A stretch of DNA of 64,000 nt, from contig CAZEFT010000004.1 in assembly GCA_964511495.1 (NCBI GenBank), positions 62,001 through 126,000 on the forward strand, given 5' to 3'. A model generated the notes under the pieces. It was given only the letters and a program-made list of their open reading frames with translations. It was not told where the DNA came from and ran no database searches. Below, one piece after another: positions 62,711 through 64,000 of the stretch (positions are counted from its first letter, which is position 1; every line of letters begins with the position of its first letter). Origin of the DNA: Litorimonas sp964511495 (GTDB lineage Bacteria; Pseudomonadota; Alphaproteobacteria; Caulobacterales; Maricaulaceae). A program made the position numbers and the translations under genes.

Positions 62711-62831
62711 GAATTGGTACCTTTTCCCTGCTAAATTCGGATGAACGCCTTTGTTCCCTCAATAAAAAGGTTTCGCAAGCAAGTCAGCCCTCTTTGACAG
62801 CCTTCTTTCGATTTCCCGTGACTAAGTCTTA

Positions 62832-62861
62832 GAAAAAGGGCCTTAAGTCTTTATTAAGGCT
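62832..62861 (-). terminator. Terminator downstream of gor
   Basis: GCCTTAA (62840-62846) pairs with TTAAGGC (62854-62860); on the minus strand the stem leads into CCTTTTTC. It lies 18 bp past the gor stop codon. Confidence 0.72.
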
Positions 62862-62878
62862 AATTTGAGGAGCGGCCC

Positions 62879-64000
62879 CTAAGTCACAACAGTGGTTTTA
62901 TTAATCTCGCGCGGCTTTAACGTGACGATTTCTTCGGAAATTGTCGGGTGAACGGCACAGGTATTGTCGAAATCTGCTTTTGTTAACCCGGCTTTGACGC
63001 AAATTCCCAAAGGTTGAATCATCTCGGCACTATCGTCCCCGACGATGTGAATACCGATAACGCATTCTTCTTTGCCTTGTGTAATCAGCTTCATGAAGAC
63101 TTTTTGTGGCTTCTCCGCGAGGACGTTTTTCATAGGGCGGAAATGGGTGGTATATACCGTAATATCGTCACCATAGGCCTTACGTGCCTCACCTTCCGTC
63201 ATACCAACCACCCCAACAGGAGGCCGTGTAAAGACAGCACTGGCAATTTTCGTATGGTCATAAGCCGTTGGATTGTCCTTAAAGACGGTCTCCACAAAGG
63301 CTGCCCCTTCACGGATAGCGACAGGCGTAAGATTTACCCGGTCTGTGACATCCCCAACAGCGTAGATATTTTCTTGAGTCGATTTGGAGTATTCATCGAC
63401 TTTTACCGCGCCATTATCATCCACCTCAACGCCCGCATTTTCGAGGCCGAGACCTTTTGTATGCGGCTTCCGTCCGGTTGCCATGAAAATAACATCTGTA
63501 CCGATTTTCGATCCATTATCGAACGTCACGATATACCCACCGGACTTCTTTTTAATTTCGACGGGAGACATATTGAATTTGCAGGTCACGCCGTTCTGTT
63601 CCTGCACGACGCCAACCTCATCACGAACTTCGGGGTCAAAACCATTCAGCAACCGACCACCGCGATAAACCTGCGTCGTTTTGCAACCCAAACCAGCGTA
63701 AATTCCAGCAAATTCACAGGCAATATAGCCGCCGCCAATGACGAGAACTCTTTCCGGCAACTCTTCTAATGTAAACGCGTCGTCCGAGACGATGGCATGT
63801 TCAATGCCCGGGATATTCGGCGACCAAGGTCGACCGCCCACAGCAATCAAAATAGTCTCTGCTGTGATCAGTTTTCCGCTCGTAACTAACCGCACCGTAT
63901 GTGCGTCAACAAATTCTGCCCGTTCTCGGAAGACTTCCGCTCCATTTTTCTCGAGGATTGTGGAATAAATGCCTGATAATCTTGAAACTTCTTTCTGAAT
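62879..64000 (-). CDS. gor: Glutathione-disulfide reductase (N-terminus beyond right edge)
   Basis: 373 C-terminal residues are visible; the FAD-binding start and redox Cys pair lie outside the window. The frame stays open to the edge, so no start is in view. 'VLVIGGGYIACEFAGIYAGL' is the NAD(P)H-binding loop; 'DVIFMATGRKPHTKGL' and 'NIYAVGDVTDRVNLTPVAIR' are the second FAD contacts; 'CAVHPTISEEIVTL' has the catalytic His-x(4)-Glu near the C-terminus. It reduces glutathione disulfide. It supplies reduced glutathione for the GSTs seen elsewhere in the window. Confidence 0.94.
   Translation of the reverse strand: MQKEVSRLSGIYSTILEKNGAEVFRERAEFVDAHTVRLVTSGKLITAETILIAVGGRPWSPNIPGIEHAIVSDDAFTLEELPERVLVIGGGYIACEFAGIYAGLGCKTTQVYRGGRLLNGFDPEVRDEVGVVQEQNGVTCKFNMSPVEIKKKSGGYIVTFDNGSKIGTDVIFMATGRKPHTKGLGLENAGVEVDDNGAVKVDEYSKSTQENIYAVGDVTDRVNLTPVAIREGAAFVETVFKDNPTAYDHTKIASAVFTRPPVGVVGMTEGEARKAYGDDITVYTTHFRPMKNVLAEKPQKVFMKLITQGKEECVIGIHIVGDDSAEMIQPLGICVKAGLTKADFDNTCAVHPTISEEIVTLKPREINKTTVVT

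Noticed and set aside
1..64000. CRISPR arrays or insertion sequences
   Set aside because: No regularly spaced repeats and no transposase-like protein seen on either strand.

Overview
The window looks like chromosomal DNA of an alphaproteobacterium, probably a marine stalked or prosthecate type near Hyphomonadaceae, Maricaulaceae or Robiginitomaculaceae. This rests on protein content (tatABC-scpBA-nagZ-SPOR order, secDF-yajC, class II DAHP synthase, NDUFAF6-like gene, glutathione reductase), on a GTTC-N7-GTTC LexA box of the alphaproteobacterial kind between ssb and uvrA, and on moderate GC content by eye. No rRNA, CRISPR array, integrase, transposase or prophage module was seen. The exact taxon is an inference.

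Layout. Positions 1-9400: a cut-off YrbL-like gene, a secreted M1 metallopeptidase with a DUF6702-type partner, two glutathione S-transferases, a VOC protein, DUF2461, an MDR dehydrogenase, a pirin and a beta-carbonic anhydrase. 9500-18950: a fatty acid desaturase, then an exported peptide-degrading block (M28 peptidase, TolB-propeller/amidohydrolase fusion, M28 lipoprotein) and small secreted proteins. 19055-28392: asd, serS, tandem DUF481 outer-membrane proteins, a SixA-type phosphatase, gltX and nadE. 28393-30372: a gene-poor structured-RNA segment followed by a slipin (SPFH) gene. 30423-36469: hydrolases, an oxidoreductase, an HU protein and DAHP synthase. 36567-46146: gyrA, Cu/Zn SOD, a DUF2330/RnfD-like pair, ssb and uvrA. 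46143-52388: envelope and membrane proteins of unknown role, trmFO and an NDUFAF6-like protein. 52528-53527: a nickel SOD cassette. 53544-64000: secF, secD, yajC, a LysM protein, tatC-tatB-tatA, scpB-scpA-nagZ-SPOR and a cut-off gor.

Most of the window is housekeeping and envelope biology. Protein export (Sec auxiliary and Tat), chromosome segregation (ScpAB), cell-wall recycling (NagZ, SPOR, LysM) and oxidative defence (SodC, SodN, Gor, GSTs) recur.

The most unusual part is 28422-30372. It holds a sigma-54-like -24/-12 element, three consecutive tRNA-like modules with poor or missing acceptor stems, more RNA hairpins, and a slipin whose N-terminal beta motif appears three times. This resembles the slipin and tRNA-like content of RtcR-controlled RNA-repair operons, but no rtcB, rtcR or Ro60 gene is in the window. 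Other leads are a candidate small RNA with a C-rich loop and an anti-Shine-Dalgarno stretch on the minus strand near 24700, a His-rich mini membrane protein directly upstream of sodN, and a hairpin that covers the ribosome binding site of the second DUF481 gene.
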